Assembly: GCF_002269505.1 (NCBI RefSeq) | Contig: NZ_NQKQ01000004.1 | Coordinates: 126,301-190,300 of the forward strand | Length of the DNA stretch: 64,000 bases | From: Pseudomonas fragi | GTDB taxonomy: Bacteria; Pseudomonadota; Gammaproteobacteria; Pseudomonadales; Pseudomonadaceae | Direction of reading: 5' to 3' | In this document: positions 36,417 through 45,642 of the stretch, piece after piece | How positions within the stretch are numbered: position 1 is the stretch's first letter | How the letters are laid out: each line of letters starts with the position of its first letter | Translations under genes and position numbers: made by a program | Notes under the pieces: generated by a model | Database searches by the model: none | Told to the model about the DNA's origin: nothing | What the model saw: only the letters and a program-made list of their open reading frames with translations

Positions 36417-36788
36417 ATGAATCACAAAGCCGATACTCTATTCCACATGATTTCCGTTCACAATAATCTTTCTCCGAGTGGGGAGAAGGTTTTCAAAGAG
36501 CTGATGAAATTTCTTGATAAAGACGGAATCATAAACATAAATTTCTACCATAAAAAATGCATTGCTAATGATGCTGGTGTGGTTCCTCAGACTGTAAATA
36601 ATATAATTTTGCAGCTAAAGAAAATCGGCTTGATAAGGTCGGTTGATATAGGTTCGTTCAGATTAAGTAAAAGCATTTTCGTGGATGGATACTTTAATGG
36701 TCTCTATGCTCGTACCGAGTGGAAAAATATCAATTACACAATGTCCTTGAATAGCGATGGGTTGTTGCAAGTGAGAGGCGCTGTATGA
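36417..36788 (+). CDS. RepL-like winged-helix protein
   Basis: 123 residues. The central winged helix (CIANDAGVVPQTVNNIILQLKKIGLIRSV) followed by FRLSKSIFVDGYFNGLY recalls RepL-type plasmid initiators, but the match is by pattern only. No ribosome site precedes the ATG. Its stop overlaps the next start (ATGA), so the 289-residue protein is translationally coupled to it. Confidence 0.55.
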   Translation: MNHKADTLFHMISVHNNLSPSGEKVFKELMKFLDKDGIININFYHKKCIANDAGVVPQTVNNIILQLKKIGLIRSVDIGSFRLSKSIFVDGYFNGLYARTEWKNINYTMSLNSDGLLQVRGAV

Positions 36789-37654
36789 GCCTAACAGCAG
36801 ACCGTATGAAGGAGCTTAAAAAACAGCTCAGTGCTCTCAAAGCAGATAGATACATCGTCTACCTAACGCCTTCAAAAGCTCTTCAAGCCAAAGGTAAGAC
36901 TACCTACACGTTCGGGATACCCGGACGCCTAGGCGAGCGAGGAAAAGGGTACAAAGCTGCTGACCTATTGAAAGACTCTGTGCTGTCGATTCTCGGTGGT
37001 AGAAACGCCTCTGGCTACTCAGTAGGCATCAAGTGCAAGTCTCAGAGCTACCACTACGCAACGCTCTATAACGTCTCTCTCGAAGAGTTGCACAAGCTCA
37101 AAGCCAACGGTGTGCAGGCTTGCCTTGTCTCTGTTGTTCGCAGAAACGTACACAGAGAGGAGTTTTTCTCTGTCGTGATTCGCTTCAAGAAGACAGAAGC
37201 ACTTGGTGACACGACATTTGCCCAAAAGACAGCGGGGTCGTACCAAGTCAAGTACGGTGAGAAGACACAGAAAGATCTCGAAGCCTGTATCCCTGCATGC
37301 GGCTTTAAAGACCAAATCAGCGGCATGTTCGTCAAGGCGGATAGATCCCTCGACCGCAATTGCCCCACCTCACAAGAGCGCTATGCGACGTTTGAAAAGC
37401 TCAAAGCTGCTTCGTTTGTGCCAGTCATTATTCCTTCTAAGCCAGTAAATGTTGGTGACAATGCATTCTATTTTGAATTGAGTCGTGAATTGATTCACGC
37501 GAATGCTGAGAAGGCAGGTGATAAAATTGATAACAAAGACATTGATAAACGCTTGATGAACAAAATGCTTAATGAAAAATACGATGCAGATGAAATTCTT
37601 GAATTCTTGGTGAATCGCTTAAAACCCAAGGCTTCTGAGGTGTGTGATTTTTGA
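36785..37654 (+). CDS. Hypothetical protein with an internal composition switch
   Basis: 289 residues, no recognised family. The first ~215 residues are basic (LTADRMKELKKQLSALKADRYIVYLTPSKAL) and encoded at about 50% GC; the last ~70 (from about base 37440) are encoded at about 32-38% GC with a change in codon choice but no frame break. It overlaps the RepL-like gene by 4 bases, so a replication role is possible. It has no catalytic motif I can identify. Confidence 0.65.
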   Translation: MSLTADRMKELKKQLSALKADRYIVYLTPSKALQAKGKTTYTFGIPGRLGERGKGYKAADLLKDSVLSILGGRNASGYSVGIKCKSQSYHYATLYNVSLEELHKLKANGVQACLVSVVRRNVHREEFFSVVIRFKKTEALGDTTFAQKTAGSYQVKYGEKTQKDLEACIPACGFKDQISGMFVKADRSLDRNCPTSQERYATFEKLKAASFVPVIIPSKPVNVGDNAFYFELSRELIHANAEKAGDKIDNKDIDKRLMNKMLNEKYDADEILEFLVNRLKPKASEVCDF

Positions 37655-37722
37655 TCAATTCTTGAGTTGCACACACATTTCATTCGATCAATAATCTGCT
37701 CAATCCAGAAGGAATTGAGCCA

Positions 37723-38142
37723 ATGAATATCCCCGACAACGTTTTCGAAAACCCCTATCAAGAAGGTCAGTACCTTCATTTCACAATGAACGTGCCTACA
37801 ACCGTCAATCACTTAATAGCTACTCTTCAAGTCTATCGAACGTTTGTAATTTCAGAAGATTTAGACATGGTTGTCAGCGAATTGGCTGAAAATGGTGAAA
37901 ATTACGAAGCCACAGATTTGGCTGATATTTTCTCAATTCATGACGTGTTGGCTAATTTTTTTGGCCATTATGGTGATTTAGATATTGAATCAGTTTGGGA
38001 TGGTTACGTGAATGATTTCACGACTAAAATCGCACAGGCTGGAATAAAAGACGCTGGTATGGTCATTTTCAAATCATATTGCTTTCATGCCTTCAAAGCT
38101 AAATCCATTCAAGAAGAATGGGGTGATGCTGTAAATATTTAG
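37723..38142 (+). CDS. Hypothetical acidic protein
   Basis: 139 residues, strongly acidic, helical, no signal peptide. A ribosome site (AAGGA) precedes the ATG. No family recognised. It is possibly a small DNA-mimic or partner protein, but nothing in the sequence proves it. Confidence 0.6.
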   Translation: MNIPDNVFENPYQEGQYLHFTMNVPTTVNHLIATLQVYRTFVISEDLDMVVSELAENGENYEATDLADIFSIHDVLANFFGHYGDLDIESVWDGYVNDFTTKIAQAGIKDAGMVIFKSYCFHAFKAKSIQEEWGDAVNI

Positions 38143-38193
38143 AATATTATAGTAATGCCCTTGTTTTGATTTTTAAAATGGTATACTGGTAAT

Positions 38194-38306
38194 GTAAGCA
38201 GTAATTGATAATTTGGTTATTGTTGATTTTTTCTAAAACTGCTTACGATAAAGCGATGAAAAACACTCCGGTTTTTGAACCCACCCAAGATGGTGGGTTT
38301 TTTTAT
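38194..38306 (+). ncRNA. Candidate small RNA (~110 nt)
   Basis: AAAATGGTATACT at 38175-38187 is a copy of the element's promoter motif, but no coding sequence begins within 180 bases. An intrinsic terminator lies at 38278-38304 (AACCCACC/GGTGGGTT, then TTTTT). The enclosed ~110 bases hold only a 24-codon frame running through the terminator. Promoter plus terminator with no gene between suggests a small RNA; start and end are estimates. Confidence 0.45.
38278..38304 (+). terminator. Intrinsic terminator
   Basis: The stem AACCCACC/GGTGGGTT with a 6-base loop is followed by a run of T. It closes the small-RNA candidate. Confidence 0.85.
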
Positions 38307-38371
38307 GGCTTGAGTTGCCTGCCTCCCTGAATCGATCAATCATGCCTCCTTAATCAAAGGAGACAAATCAC

Positions 38372-38782
38372 ATGGCATGGACCTTCAAAGACCGCTACAA
38401 GCCTAACCGCATGATTACTGTTGATGATGACGTGGCTGAGCGGCTGAAACGTCTGGAAGACACCTTTGAGGCGTTCCGTGCTCACAATGCACTGGATGTT
38501 GATGCACGAAAGCAGCAGCTTTTAGACGAAGGCTATGAGTTCGCGAGAGCCATGCTGATGCACACGCACATCAGCTATTGCCTTGGCACGTATGACTGCG
38601 AAGAAGACGTTTATTTTGACTACTATTGTGATGCGGTTAGGAAGCATTTGATTAATGTGCATCCGGTTTTTGCAATGAGGAAATTCGCTGAATTTATTGC
38701 GTTTATTAAGAATCAAAACGAGTCGATTGAAGCGTGTCAATTTCTCAAAGAAAATGTCGAGAAATTCCCGGATGATTTGTAG
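38372..38782 (+). CDS. Hypothetical protein
   Basis: 136 residues, acidic, helical. The start has a clear AAAGGAG. The first ~70 codons (MAWTFKDRYKPNRMITVDDDVAERLKRLEDTFEAF) are noticeably more GC-rich than the rest, another composition switch inside one gene. No family recognised. Confidence 0.62.
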   Translation: MAWTFKDRYKPNRMITVDDDVAERLKRLEDTFEAFRAHNALDVDARKQQLLDEGYEFARAMLMHTHISYCLGTYDCEEDVYFDYYCDAVRKHLINVHPVFAMRKFAEFIAFIKNQNESIEACQFLKENVEKFPDDL

Positions 38783-38810
38783 CGTGTAAAACGGAAATCC
38801 TGCTGTGTCG

Positions 38811-38822
38811 AAATGGTATAAT
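38811..38822 (+). promoter_or_regulatory. AAATGGTATAAT promoter of the 177-residue secreted protein gene
   Basis: Exact copy of the consensus, 27 bases before the ATG at 38850. The leader has no ribosome site but contains a minimal ATG-AAA-TAA frame at 38829. Confidence 0.7.
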
Positions 38823-38849
38823 TCAGTTATGAAATAAATAACAAATTAA

Positions 38850-39383
38850 ATGAAAAATATTACTAAGTCATTATTGTCTGTCATAGCAATAACATTCTCA
38901 CTGAATTCATTCGCTGTTGAATGGTCGAGCGGGCCAAGTTCTGGCGATTGGATGCAAGATTCGGACTTAAATTCTTGGGATTTGAGTAAGCTGGATTATT
39001 GGGATGGCGGGACGCAAGCAGGTGCAGAATCTGTAATTAAAAAGCTAAATGGAAAGATTGGGGCAATAAATTCGCTATTAGCGAAAGAAGGGCGTCCCTA
39101 TAAGATTTCGGGATTTAGGGTTGAGCCAATGCACAACGGCTTTCGACCGGGTGTGTATCACATTGTTGCGTACAGTGTTTCAACAAGAACTTTGCAACAA
39201 GTTGCGCTTGACTGGGACACTCAAACGTATACGAGTATTCAAGTCGGTGAACCCTATTTTCAACCTACATCATTAGTATTGCAGTCGCCTGACGGTGCAA
39301 AGGTAATAAACATAGGAAGTTCTAAAGCTCAAATGTGCGATAGCCCCGGCGTAGCAAAATGGATGAAAAAGAACTTTTGTTAA
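38850..39383 (+). CDS. Small secreted protein
   Basis: 177 residues with a clear signal peptide (lysines at 3 and 7, hydrophobic core, probable cleavage after SFA at about 22). The mature part is tryptophan- and glycine-rich at its start (VEWSSGPSSGDWMQD) and ends with a cysteine pair (AQMCDSPGVAKWMKKNFC). No family recognised. It is followed by a terminator and the 1239-residue secreted protein. Both are exported and share the promoter type, so they may work together at the cell surface. Confidence 0.68.
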   Translation: MKNITKSLLSVIAITFSLNSFAVEWSSGPSSGDWMQDSDLNSWDLSKLDYWDGGTQAGAESVIKKLNGKIGAINSLLAKEGRPYKISGFRVEPMHNGFRPGVYHIVAYSVSTRTLQQVALDWDTQTYTSIQVGEPYFQPTSLVLQSPDGAKVINIGSSKAQMCDSPGVAKWMKKNFC

Positions 39384-39407
39384 TCTGTATATTGCATTGT
39401 AATTCGT

Positions 39408-39430
39408 AAGCCGCTTAATGCGGTTTTTTG
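39408..39430 (+). terminator. Intrinsic terminator
   Basis: AAGCCGC/GCGGTTTTTT hairpin shortly after the 177-residue secreted protein gene. Confidence 0.75.
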
Positions 39431-39439
39431 CATTCTGCG

Positions 39440-39451
39440 AAATGGTATAAT
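39440..39451 (+). promoter_or_regulatory. AAATGGTATAAT promoter of the large secreted protein gene
   Basis: Exact consensus, 25 bases before the ATG at 39477. The leader is A/C/T-rich without a ribosome site. Confidence 0.7.
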
Positions 39452-39476
39452 ACGAGTACAACTACTACATCATATT

Positions 39477-42400
39477 ATGTTTTACAAATCCTTATTAACT
39501 GGCGTTAGTTTAATCTTCGCATCAACTGCTTTTTCTGCGCAAATTATTGACCCTGAGTTATACCCCTTTTTAGAAAAAAATGGGGCATATGCAGTTCCGG
39601 TTCCGATATCACCATTAGACTTAACTACAAGGAAACAGCTTGATTCTATTTGTGGTCCGGGTCGTTTTGTTGGTGGGGGATTCAGCCATTCTGAAATGGG
39701 TGTTTACGTTCAAACCTATTCTTTTTCTGACGCTGGAGATAGAAGACTTATTGTTAAAGATAAAAATGGAGTTTTTTACGATACCGGGTATCTTGATTGG
39801 GCCAACGAAACTAACGGGGTGGGCGGAAGACTTGCTTATGCAGATTCTTTAGATTTGATTACTGCGCTAAGCTTAGATGGAACCACTTCAATATATAATG
39901 TAGACAAGTTGTTTGAACGCGATGAAGATTTTTGTTTGGCTATGCCTGAGTCAATAGATTCTGCGTTATCTAAAGTTAAAAATGAAGTTAAAAATGACGT
40001 GCTAAATCAGAACGTAAATAACGATTGGAGAGGTGGTTCATATGTTGAAACTGAGGGGGGGCAGGCTAAGTCAGTGTGTAATGTGAATCAGAATATTTAT
40101 TCTGATGGAAAAATACATTTAAAGGAATACGAATCGAACAGATGGGAAACTTCTCAATACGCAAAGCTATATACGTCTCCTAGTTTTTCAGGAGCTACAA
40201 AGGTATATAGGTTTGGAGCGTCTGGTCCGCTAATATATCCAGAAACTCTTTATAATGCTAATCACTCGAATCAATTTAATAGCTTATCTGACATAAGCGC
40301 ATTTAAAAGCAATGATGGTTCAGGCAATATTGTATTTTCTAATGCATCGCCGGTTTGTGTTACAGATACACTGCATACAATCGAACTGAAATGCGATTCT
40401 GGATATTCAACAAGCGGCTTGAATGACGGTAGCAATGTTTACCTCACTGGTGAAATGTCATTTTACAGAACTGATGAAGGTCAGAACTACGTCAGAAATC
40501 AAGCAGACGGAACGGCAAAAGGATTAAGTCCTACTGGTTTTGACTTGCTTAATTCAGCAGATAAAGAAATCACGCTCAAGCAATTTGGTCAAAATCTTAG
40601 TACACAGCAAGCTTGTAAAATGATTGAGACTCCCGTTGTTCCTGAGCCAGAACCTGAACCAGAGGTGCCTACTGGACCAGTTTACAACCCGAACGAAGAT
40701 GTGGCATTGGAAGTGTTTTGCCCGTCTGGATACACAACAGATGGCAAGAATTCAGGCAATACAAAGATTGGGTTGGGAATTGTTCAGTTTTACAACAATA
40801 AGGATGGTTTGTCATACGTTAAGAATAATACGAATGACGAATTCATAAAGTATTCACAGAATGATTTTTTCAGCTCAACATCAAGACAAACTGATGTAGA
40901 AAAATACGGAAGATGGCAATCTGAGCCAAAAGCTTGTTTGCCAATTGAATCTGAGCCTGTGATTCCAGTTGAGCCGGTAGAGCCTGAGATTCCACCAATA
41001 GAACCTGAGCAGCCTCCTCAAATCCCTGCGTACATGTTTGATTTGCAGTTCTATCAGTACTGTGCATTTAACGAGACAGTTGGTGGTGTTGTGGGTGGCG
41101 GTAATTCACGAAATGGTAAGGTGCCAGTTTACTTCTTGTTCGATAATAAAACGTTCGAATCGAACTACTACTTTTTCGATGGTAGTAATTACACAAAAAT
41201 CGAAATGATTGATAATAACGGTGTTTCATCCTTTCCAACATTGACAGAGGAGATGGTTAAAAAATATGGAGCAATGGATACAAATAGCATTGAGTCATGT
41301 AAAGCATTGCCTGAGCCAGAACCAAAAGACCCGGAATTCAGTTTTGATTTGGGTTATTACGAGTACTGCGGAATAAATCAAACGGTTGGTGGTGTGGTTG
41401 GTGGAAGCAATGTGAGAACTGGTAAGGTTCCTGTGTTTAATAGGTACGATTCGAAATTAGGAAAATCACAAAATTACTTCTTCGACGGCAAAGAATACTC
41501 AGAAATTGAAATGGTGAAAGGCGCTGAATATGATTCATTTCCACAGATTACGAAAGACATGGTTTCAAAATATGGCTCAATGAATGCGGACAGCATTGAA
41601 GAATGTAAGGATTTGCCTCCGCAAGAGCCAACACTACCTTCTGAGCCAATAGAAGGCTGGAATGAGACGGGTGTTGAGCAATGTGCCGTTGGTTCAACAG
41701 TTGGCGGCGTGGAAGGTGGTTCTACAATCAGAAAAGGTACTTTGACCGTTTGGTATTCATGGTTCATAAATGCTGAACAAAACTATACTGAAAAATATTT
41801 TTTCAAGACACCAGCGGGAACATTGAATGAGTTTAACTACGACGACTATGCTGAGTATAAATCGCCAGATTGGACATTTGGCAAGGACGTAGTAGATAAA
41901 AATGGCGTGTGGAATGAAGACAGTATTGAGGCTTGTATGCCGGTGAAGTCATTCACAACTGAAACTGAAGTTCGTACAGTGAATTGTGTGAGTCCTTTGA
42001 CGGGCACATTGACTGAACAAAGAACCTACAACCTTTGGAGCAATGGAGATAAAGACACGTTCAGCGAATGGTCAACGACTGCGAACAATTGCGTGGCATC
42101 AGTAGAGCCTCCTGTTGTGATTCCGCCTGTAATCGTTGAGCCAGAAGAGCCAGAGGTTCCCGTAGACCCTGTTGACCCTGTTGGGCCAGAATTGCCCGAT
42201 GATAGATTCACAACAATTTCTGATTTCCAAACCTCAACTGAATTGTGTCTTGAAGGTCAAACTGGTTCGATAAAATATAATGAATACAGAACCTATGATT
42301 ATTATGTTGAACCGGCTCCAATAGGAACAATCAAAAATGATACTGGTTGGGTCAAAAAAATTGTATCGAACACCTGTAAGGAATTGACTGATGATGTGAT

Positions 42401-43196
42401 TGAAATTACTGATGGTGAACGAGAAGATTCTTGCCCTGCTGGAAGCATCGGGAAAATCACTATCAAAGGCCAATGGATAACAAAAGGTATCAGCGGAAAA
42501 ACATTCGTAGAGACGAGTAGAGTGGATAGTTGTGTTGCTGACGTTGTGGATTATGAAAGTGAATTCGAAACAGAAGTTTGCGCTGCCGGTGAAACGGGTT
42601 TGATTACTAAAATACGATTCAAAGCAATCAAGTCAGATGGCAGCACTGCTTATCCATACGGGCAAGAATTCAAAGTGTATAAAAATACGTGTTCAGGTAT
42701 CAATACTCCTTCTTATAGTGGTGATAACTCTGAATTCAAAACAGAAGGGCTTTTGAGAAATCAATCAGTACAAGCTGATAATTCTGCTGTCATAAGAACC
42801 TTGACTGAATATGTGAATAACGTTGATATTGTTTCAGATGGTGATTATAAGCTGAATATCGTTGCTAATAATATATCAGCAATAAATTCAGACGAAATCG
42901 GTTCGTTGCTTAATGCTTGGATTACTAAAACTAAGGGGAAAGTAAATATAGCTGGAGTTCCTCGTTCAGGTATTGCATATATTGGTAAAGGAAAAATCAC
43001 GGCGGAAAATGCAAGGAACATTATAATCAATAGCACGATTTTAGATTTGAAATCGGGGAATATTGTAGTTTCATACAAAGAAGCCACAAAAGGATTAGCA
43101 AAAGTTGAGTTAGATACCTTTGATATACCGTTGATAAACGTAGCTAAGGCTGGCAAGAGATTGAGTTATGTGGAATTTGGTGGAGGAACAAAATGA
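39477..43196 (+). CDS. Large secreted modular cysteine-paired protein
   Basis: 1239 residues with a signal peptide (cleavage after about residue 20, AFSA-Q). After an N-terminal domain (to ~295) come five ~85-90-residue modules, each opened by one Cys and closed by another (about C306/380, C415/487, C529/608, C631/710, C736/820). Modules 3-5 share TVGGVxGGxxxRxGxxxV. Four shorter ~50-60-residue two-Cys modules follow (about 837-1073). Pro/Glu linkers such as PEPEPEPEVP separate many of them. A 160-residue C-terminal domain has no membrane anchor. This is the build of an adhesin or surface fibre, possibly a pilus or mating-contact protein; this is inference. Confidence 0.72.
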   Translation: MFYKSLLTGVSLIFASTAFSAQIIDPELYPFLEKNGAYAVPVPISPLDLTTRKQLDSICGPGRFVGGGFSHSEMGVYVQTYSFSDAGDRRLIVKDKNGVFYDTGYLDWANETNGVGGRLAYADSLDLITALSLDGTTSIYNVDKLFERDEDFCLAMPESIDSALSKVKNEVKNDVLNQNVNNDWRGGSYVETEGGQAKSVCNVNQNIYSDGKIHLKEYESNRWETSQYAKLYTSPSFSGATKVYRFGASGPLIYPETLYNANHSNQFNSLSDISAFKSNDGSGNIVFSNASPVCVTDTLHTIELKCDSGYSTSGLNDGSNVYLTGEMSFYRTDEGQNYVRNQADGTAKGLSPTGFDLLNSADKEITLKQFGQNLSTQQACKMIETPVVPEPEPEPEVPTGPVYNPNEDVALEVFCPSGYTTDGKNSGNTKIGLGIVQFYNNKDGLSYVKNNTNDEFIKYSQNDFFSSTSRQTDVEKYGRWQSEPKACLPIESEPVIPVEPVEPEIPPIEPEQPPQIPAYMFDLQFYQYCAFNETVGGVVGGGNSRNGKVPVYFLFDNKTFESNYYFFDGSNYTKIEMIDNNGVSSFPTLTEEMVKKYGAMDTNSIESCKALPEPEPKDPEFSFDLGYYEYCGINQTVGGVVGGSNVRTGKVPVFNRYDSKLGKSQNYFFDGKEYSEIEMVKGAEYDSFPQITKDMVSKYGSMNADSIEECKDLPPQEPTLPSEPIEGWNETGVEQCAVGSTVGGVEGGSTIRKGTLTVWYSWFINAEQNYTEKYFFKTPAGTLNEFNYDDYAEYKSPDWTFGKDVVDKNGVWNEDSIEACMPVKSFTTETEVRTVNCVSPLTGTLTEQRTYNLWSNGDKDTFSEWSTTANNCVASVEPPVVIPPVIVEPEEPEVPVDPVDPVGPELPDDRFTTISDFQTSTELCLEGQTGSIKYNEYRTYDYYVEPAPIGTIKNDTGWVKKIVSNTCKELTDDVIEITDGEREDSCPAGSIGKITIKGQWITKGISGKTFVETSRVDSCVADVVDYESEFETEVCAAGETGLITKIRFKAIKSDGSTAYPYGQEFKVYKNTCSGINTPSYSGDNSEFKTEGLLRNQSVQADNSAVIRTLTEYVNNVDIVSDGDYKLNIVANNISAINSDEIGSLLNAWITKTKGKVNIAGVPRSGIAYIGKGKITAENARNIIINSTILDLKSGNIVVSYKEATKGLAKVELDTFDIPLINVAKAGKRLSYVEFGGGTK

Positions 43197-43215
43197 TTTG
43201 TGGAGTGACATAAAG

Positions 43216-43239
43216 AAAGCCTCATTGAGGCTTTTTTTA
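43216..43239. terminator. Bidirectional terminator
   Basis: AAAGCCTC-ATT-GAGGCTTT is flanked by T on the plus side and A-rich sequence on the other. It lies between the stops of the large secreted protein gene and the convergent minus-strand operon. Confidence 0.8.
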
Positions 43240-43389
43240 ATAAATTATCAGGTCATCTGGATAACCTGTATGTTCAGTTTCGTCGGGGATGTCAATTTCC
43301 GCTACCAATTCTCCGTCCTCTGATAGCTGTCTGATTATTAATAATTGCATTTGTATTTCTAGTTCGATTTGTTCATGTGATTTATTCAT
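43237..43389 (-). CDS. 50-residue acidic protein, coupled to the ArdC-like gene
   Basis: A short open frame beginning MNKSHEQIELEIQMQLLIIR and ending TGYPDDLIIY, with an acidic C-terminal half. Its ATG overlaps the stop of the ArdC-like gene (TAATG), a strong sign of translational coupling, and its stop lies at the terminator. It is the last gene of the minus-strand unit. No family recognised. It could be a partner or inhibitor of the ArdC-like protein. Confidence 0.6.
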   Translation of the reverse strand: MNKSHEQIELEIQMQLLIIRQLSEDGELVAEIDIPDETEHTGYPDDLIIY

Positions 43390-44519
43390 TATTTTCTCTT
43401 GTAGTTTGATTTTTTATAGGTTTTTTTAGGTGCGTCTATTTCGGGTGCTGATTTAGCAATAATCCTTTCTTTGACCATTTCGCTGATTTTCAGGTCAGGG
43501 TTTGCTTTGAGCATGAGCACAAGCTTTTGGTCCAGCTCATGGACGATTGTGTTTGCGGTTCTGTCAGCGTCCTTAGCCGCTCTGAAGATTTCAGAAGGAT
43601 TGTTCTTATAGGCTGATTTTGCCCAGCTCGCGTCATACGTTGTGTGGTTCTGCATGAAGCCCTCATCAAGCTCCTGCCGGGTTACAGGGTCTAGGTTCAA
43701 GTCGTAGTGCTTGATGACTGACTGTGCCGACAGATTGGCTACCAGCTCTTCATACGCACGGTGCTCTATGCCTTCTGAATAGTGGCGTAGGGAAGGGCGG
43801 TTCTTCCTGCTTTCGTGTCCATAGGAGTGCGAAACTTCGTGTAGGAGGGTGTTGGTTTCGTGAAGCCTACTCTTGAACAGATTCGACGGATTCATGTAGA
43901 TGGCGTCTTCTGTAGGGCGGTAGTGATTAGTCCCGACCACACGTTTCAAAGGCGTTGGCATCGTGTCCAGCAAGGCTTGATAGACCGTTTCCAACTCGGC
44001 TGGTGTGGCTTTTGGCTGGTTAGCGTCCATTAGCTTCTGTACAGCGGCTGGGAGGTCGCCAGTGAACTGAGCAATGTTGAAAACTGGGGTGAGTTTTGAA
44101 GCAGGGATGTACACAGCCTTGGCTTTTGATTCATCGTCCCTAGCAATTTCAGGTTCTGCCTTGTCCTTCATGTAGCCAAGCTTTACTCCAAAGCGGTTAA
44201 CGATGAAATCGCTTTTCTCGCCTTTGTTGGACAGGCCGTTTGCGTAGCCTTGGCTTGCAGTGAGGTAGAAAGGGAAGCTGTAATCTTTGTCTTCTGCTAG
44301 CTGCGATAGGAGGAGTGAATTTTCCAGTCCGTAGATTGTTTTGGAAATGGGGTTCATGTACTTCACTGAGAAGACTGGGCTATTCCATACGAATTTTTCG
44401 TCATCGTTAGTCATCGTTGAAACGATTTTATCGACTCTTGAAGATAGAAAATCAGAGACTTTATCGTTGGCGTCTTTTGCGTAGTCCTTTTTGTCTGTTG
44501 GTGATAAAGGTTTTGACAT
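43389..44519 (-). CDS. ArdC-like anti-restriction protein with zincin domain
   Basis: A 376-residue protein. The C-terminal half carries a zinc metallopeptidase site HEVSH (His227, Glu228, His231) followed by YGHE and the downstream glutamate in RAYEELVANLSAQ, as in ArdC. The N-terminal half is comparable in place to the single-strand DNA-binding domain of ArdC/TraC but only weakly similar. ArdC proteins shield incoming single-stranded plasmid DNA. An AAATGTTATAAT motif lies 27 bases before the start (44547-44558), with no ribosome site. The C-terminus is very basic (KKTYKKSNYKRK). Confidence 0.72.
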   Translation of the reverse strand: MSKPLSPTDKKDYAKDANDKVSDFLSSRVDKIVSTMTNDDEKFVWNSPVFSVKYMNPISKTIYGLENSLLLSQLAEDKDYSFPFYLTASQGYANGLSNKGEKSDFIVNRFGVKLGYMKDKAEPEIARDDESKAKAVYIPASKLTPVFNIAQFTGDLPAAVQKLMDANQPKATPAELETVYQALLDTMPTPLKRVVGTNHYRPTEDAIYMNPSNLFKSRLHETNTLLHEVSHSYGHESRKNRPSLRHYSEGIEHRAYEELVANLSAQSVIKHYDLNLDPVTRQELDEGFMQNHTTYDASWAKSAYKNNPSEIFRAAKDADRTANTIVHELDQKLVLMLKANPDLKISEMVKERIIAKSAPEIDAPKKTYKKSNYKRK

Positions 44520-44556
44520 AATATTAAAATGTTTGTTTATGCTTTGATTATAACAT

Positions 44557-45063
44557 TTAATATTCGATTAATGTGTAAATGGTGTAGAGGTCGCTAAATT
44601 CTGAGGATTTAAGGAAGTCGATGAAGCTGGTTTCGTAGGGTTCTTTGAATGAAATGTAAGTGGCGATTGAATCGTGAAAGTCATATTTTCCTTGTTCTGT
44701 GTAGAAAAAGAATGAATCTGAGTCTTGAAACAACCTGCCATTGAAAGGATACAAAACAATAGGATTAAGGTCGTTTGGTTTGTAGTAGAGTTCGAAAATA
44801 TGAATAAGTGATTGACCGAATTCATCGTAATCGTCTGATGAGAAAGTAACGATGTGTCTGTCAAAAAGCCCCAAGCCGATGAGTTTGCCTAGATTAAGTC
44901 TGGTGAATTGAGGGGTTTTCTTTCCAATATACCTTTCAGAAGAAGCAATAGCGCGTTCAGTAAGAATGTCTTCTGGCAGTGGTTCACCATTCAATAGGTA
45001 ATAATCCTTGCCAATTCCAGTTCCTTGCTCTAAAAATGCTTTTTCGCTTGTGTATAATTTCAT
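44557..45063 (-). CDS. Hypothetical protein
   Basis: 168 residues, acidic, rich in aromatic residues, no signal peptide. A ribosome site (GAGGAG) precedes the ATG. The spread of FSSDDYDEFGQSLIHIFELYYKPN and later acidic segments resembles SMI1/KNR4-like immunity proteins in style only; I do not claim the family. It belongs to the minus-strand run of small genes. Confidence 0.6.
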   Translation of the reverse strand: MKLYTSEKAFLEQGTGIGKDYYLLNGEPLPEDILTERAIASSERYIGKKTPQFTRLNLGKLIGLGLFDRHIVTFSSDDYDEFGQSLIHIFELYYKPNDLNPIVLYPFNGRLFQDSDSFFFYTEQGKYDFHDSIATYISFKEPYETSFIDFLKSSEFSDLYTIYTLIEY

Positions 45064-45117
45064 ATCTCCTCATTAGTTTTAAGCACAACTCACTCCTGCG
45101 TAGCAGGGGAAGTGGTT

Positions 45118-45642
45118 TTAGTAGTTTAAAAGGATGTGCATTTCTACGGCTTGGCCAAAGTCAGGATGTTGAGTGAAGTCATAAAAGCACAAACAAGACA
45201 AATCAGCTTGTCCAAAGCAATATGCACTCACTGCATCGTGATAATTTATTTCGTTAATGAGTTTAAGATTTGTTTTGGGCGTTATTTTCAATGTCTGATA
45301 TTCAACGATTAGCTCTTGTTCTGTTTCGTCTTCGTAACGAGCGATTAAAATGATGCTGCCGTCAGGGTCGTTTCTGCCTTTAAAATTCACTAGAAAATAG
45401 AAAGACCTTTCATTATTTTCATCCTCAATGCTATTTAAAAATATCAGTTCAGTTTTTAAATGGTTTGTATATCCATGTTTTTGTACTGACTGTAAATAGC
45501 TTCTTGCTGTGTTTTCGACTTGATATTCACTGCTCGATACGCTGAAAGGGTCGAGATTACATGCCTCATTGCCAATCTTGCCTCTTGATTTAATCTGTAA
45601 GTCAATGCCTTCAATAATTGGCTTGTAAGTGAGGAAATTCAT
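45118..45642 (-). CDS. Hypothetical protein
   Basis: 174 residues, soluble, acidic. No family recognised. It has a GGAGG ribosome site, and its start overlaps the stop of the upstream membrane protein gene (4 bases), so the two are translated together. Confidence 0.6.
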   Translation of the reverse strand: MNFLTYKPIIEGIDLQIKSRGKIGNEACNLDPFSVSSSEYQVENTARSYLQSVQKHGYTNHLKTELIFLNSIEDENNERSFYFLVNFKGRNDPDGSIILIARYEDETEQELIVEYQTLKITPKTNLKLINEINYHDAVSAYCFGQADLSCLCFYDFTQHPDFGQAVEMHILLNY

